NCBI GenBank assembly: GCA_014904845.1
Contig: MU119543.1
Coordinates: forward strand, 1 to 50,161
DNA from: Acephala macrosclerotiorum
Taxonomy: Eukaryota; Ascomycota; Leotiomycetes; Helotiales; Mollisiaceae
Direction of reading: 5' to 3'
Length of the DNA: 50,161 bases
Shown in pieces: positions 47,523 through 50,161 of this stretch (positions are counted from its first letter, which is position 1; every line of letters begins with the position of its first letter). The notes under the pieces are model-generated. The model saw nothing but the letters and a program-made list of their open reading frames with translations. It was not told where the DNA came from and did no database searches. The translations under genes and the position numbers were made by a program.

Positions 47523-48961
47523 TTACATAGGAACATAAATGTGGACTCTATTGCTCTTGATGTCGTCCCTCACACCGACTAATAGAGGCTCTATATCCTC
47601 GACCGACATGCCCAATCCTCGCGTCAATACAGCCAAAGTGGCCGCCTGCAGTGCTGATAAGTAATCCTCTCTACACCACATTCCTAGTAACTTCATCCGC
47701 TGACCTCGTGCCCAAGTGCCGACAGGCCATTGGTATCTGTGCTCCACAACATCTTCAAACCCAGCCTCTTTCATATACGCTTTGTACTTAGGGGCACGGG
47801 TCCAATCTTTCCCTAGGGCACGACTACCTTTCAAGATAAGATCACCCCATCTTTCAAGAGATGTTCCTTTTATAGAATCATCGATGGACACAAAGGGAAC
47901 CATGAAATCTTGTAGCTCGAGGTAACCGCCTGGACGGACTGCGCCGAAGGCAGATCGAATTACTTTGAAGTGTGACTTGAAACATGTGGCCATGGCGCGT
48001 CCATGGATGTAATCGAACTTTTGGGAAAATTCCCACGAATCTTCCGCATCGTCTACCTCAAAGCGACAATTTGGCGGGACACTTTCACATCAGCCATGTC
48101 ATTGAGGGGTTGGGAAGGAAGCCACGTACAATTGTGGCTGGATCGGACTCAAGTCTGTACCAAGCACATTAGCGGAGGGGAATAGGTTGGCTAAAATCAC
48201 CTTTAGTCAGAATGTCGATCAGTCCTAGATGCGAGATACTAGGCACTTACCGAATTCTATGGCCCATATTCCTGTACCAGTTCCGAAATCAAGGACATTG
48301 TGTAAGCCCCCTGGAAGATCCTTGATCGGAGCAAGGTGTAATTCACCCGAGAGCGTCAGCAAAAAGAGTTGATGTTGGAGATCTTTAAAGAATTAGCCTG
48401 TCCTTTAGACTTGACGAGATGTTGATATAAATTTGCCTAGTCTGTCTTGTTCTCTCTGAGATACGTTAGAGAGTTCACCCTTGATTCATCTAATTACTGA
48501 CCTCATCGTTGGGTAGATCATATTCTGATCTCGTCAGCGGTGCTTTACTCATAAGCAAAGATAAACTTACGTCCCGCTCGAAAGCGATGATACGTCCTCC
48601 CATTCTCCTCCACGAAAGCGAATACGCTGTCCCGTGCTGACGTTGTAGACGAGCTAAATAAGAAGATTTATTAGCAAGATAACTCAAGTATTAGAGAACA
48701 GCTTACTGGATGCTTGGATCTCCAATCGCGGAGTCATTATCGCCTAAATCGCTATCTACCTACAGACTGTTAGTAGAATGTAAGCCTAGTATAGAATCCA
48801 GGAAAGCTGACGTGTAAATTAATAAGATTTAACGTATCGCTTGAGCTAGAAGTAAGGCCTGCGGGGGTAGAGGGCTGAGATTGGTCTCCCCCTGAAGGGT
48901 AATCGTGCGTAGCATGGACGTTATCGGATGGCTCCGCCGCGTTGGCGGTCGGTGAATCCAT
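47523..48961 (-). CDS. TAM/LaeA-like SAM-dependent methyltransferase
   Basis: Eight exons: 48961-48812, 48759-48707, 48653-48571, 48524-48502, 48455-48437, 48382-48251, 48190-48130, 48081-47523. All phases agree, giving 359 aa. Two exons are tiny (23 and 19 nt), and the intron 48383-48436 is GC-AG. A Ser/Thr/Pro-rich N-terminus leads to [19 protein letters not shown] and DRLDLQHQLF, the conserved lead-in of fungal TAM methyltransferases. Motif I is [16 protein letters not shown]. It is followed by [40 protein letters not shown] and [11 protein letters not shown]. LaeA relatives influence secondary metabolism, others modify small molecules; no backbone biosynthetic gene is in this window. The ATG at 48961 is the first in frame. 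Confidence 0.85.
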
Positions 48962-49900
48962 CCTGTTCTCTTCGTGTCTCTTTCAACTCGCCTCGATAAT
49001 TATTCTCGTTGAAAGACCCAACCAGGTAGCCCAAGGAACAGGTTGAGGGGAGGGATTGACTGAGTTGGACCAGGCGACCAAAGAGAGGAGCGGTGCTGAC
49101 GTTTAAAACTGCGCCCACAATGTTAGAGCGTGCGCAGGAATCGAGCTGCCCCGTGCGGCCCCACTTCGGCGGCCGATAAAAGGCTTACCGATATAATTCG
49201 CATTAATCCGTTCATCAGCCTTAGTTTCATGCACATGAGGTTTCCACTCGAGAGCCAATGAAATGCTCAACCATATTTGGCTCGCATTGGAAGAGCAAAA
49301 ATTGAATCAGATCTTAAAGAAAGGAAGAGTCATGGTCTGCCGCTTCTGAAATGACTACCTGTACTTGGATTTGAATATTTACCATTCATCCAGGTACAGA
49401 GAGAGTTCGAATCTATCAAAAGCTCAAGATTACCTACACTGTTACATCAAACAGACATGTGCAACCGACGAGTTGTTATCTACGATATGTGCAAACACCC
49501 AGACAGAAACACCAAACTTGTACACGATCCGTGCAGTCAAGCATTTACAACAGGCAAGAAATGCTTCGGCGTGCTGGATCTAATCTGGAACCCAGGCTAA
49601 CGTCCCCCTTGCACCCAAAAAAATGTTCTGAAACTCTTTGTACGGTGAAGGGGGAGGTGGAAGTGGTACGAAACCGTCAGGAAGACCGGTCGTATTCCAG
49701 AACTTCCGTTGAACATGCAGATGGAGCGGGGGCGTCGAGCGAGCAGCGAGGTGCATGCAGCATAAGAGGATAGGGGAAATGACAAAAGGTACGCGAAAGA
49801 GGGATGTGCGATATCGATGAGCTTGCGTGTGATAATAGCAGAAATGTAAGAATATCCAAACAGAAACCGAACTGCTAGTATCGTCGGATACTCCTGGCCA
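48962..49900. other. upstream region of the methyltransferase, no gene seen
   Basis: Short ORFs on both strands without domains. A GAGAGTTCGAATC stretch near 49400 resembles a tRNA T-arm but has no partner stems. Confidence 0.35.
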
Positions 49901-49904
49901 GCGT

Positions 49905-50035
49905 GATAAATGATTAGATTAAATTAAATTATGAGATCTTAATCATAATTTAATCATAAAGATTTTAGCGTAATCATAATCTAATTTAATCTAATCAAGT
50001 TAATCATAATTTGAATTGATTAACGTGAAATTTTT
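49905..50035. repeat. AT-rich block with repeated TAATCATAATTT units
   Basis: Repeated TTAATCATAATTTAATCATAA and TCTAATTTAATCTAATC words make an AT-rich, partly self-complementary block. The last ~125 bp of the window return to normal composition and show no gene. Confidence 0.6.
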
Positions 50036-50161
50036 TTGATCACGCTGCTCCTAGCTCTCTTGGCTACCAACAGGGGTTGTCAGAATTCCGTGCGCACCCC
50101 TAAAAATTAGACGAAAACACACCAAAAACAGCCCTTTTTATGGCCTTATAACTCAATAAGT

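Noticed and set aside
49385..49420. tRNA T-arm-like GAGAGTTCGAATCTATC
   Set aside because: Only four of five T-stem pairs form and no matching acceptor or D-arm exists around it.

Overview
The window is nuclear DNA of a filamentous ascomycete (Pezizomycotina; a leotiomycete-like relative is my guess, not proven). The evidence is many 45-65 nt GT-AG introns, families typical of this group (HET, CYS-3 bZIP, GH20 and GH43 secreted or sugar-related enzymes, TAM/LaeA-like methyltransferase, fructosamine-kinase family, CHL4/CENP-N), AT-rich RIP-like blocks, and miniature transposons. No bacterial, organellar or viral segment is seen.

Layout: 1-770 AT-rich block, then a 272-bp inverted-repeat element (771-1042). 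1193-3647: tandem pair of CHORD-like Cys/His proteins. 4.3-13.6 kb: a small ORF, a two-finger C2H2 protein, a Mae1/TDT-type transporter with seven exons including an 8-nt one, a homeodomain-like protein with an acidic tail, and a C2H2 transcription factor. 14.1-15.9 kb: secreted GH20 hexosaminidase. 17.9-25.8 kb: AIF/AMID-like FAD oxidoreductase, APH-type phosphotransferase, a membrane/coiled-coil protein, and a HET gene broken by an in-frame TGA. 25.95-28.6 kb: hAT-like MITE, fructosamine-kinase-family gene with a GC-AG intron, second copy of the first MITE. 31.1-32.4 kb: CYS-3-type bZIP regulator with a 526-nt intron. 33.07-33.67 kb: MULE-like element. 34.1-37.8 kb: housekeeping CHL4/CENP-N and TatD genes. 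40-46 kb: lactonase, MFS sugar transporter and GH43 glycosidase, all three disrupted. 46.1-46.6 kb: relic of a membrane protein. 47.5-49.0 kb: eight-exon methyltransferase. The window ends in AT-rich sequence.

The most notable region is 39974-46008. A GH43 beta-xylosidase/arabinofuranosidase-type gene and a sugar transporter diverge from a shared 673-bp promoter, with a secreted SMP-30-type lactonase behind the transporter. Together they look like a small oligosaccharide-use cluster (hydrolyse, import, open a sugar lactone). Each gene carries its own reading-frame lesion, while nearly all other multi-exon genes here splice to perfect open frames, so the pattern looks like loss of a whole pathway. 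Exon joins were worked out by hand from splice sites, phase and family resemblance, without alignments or RNA data.
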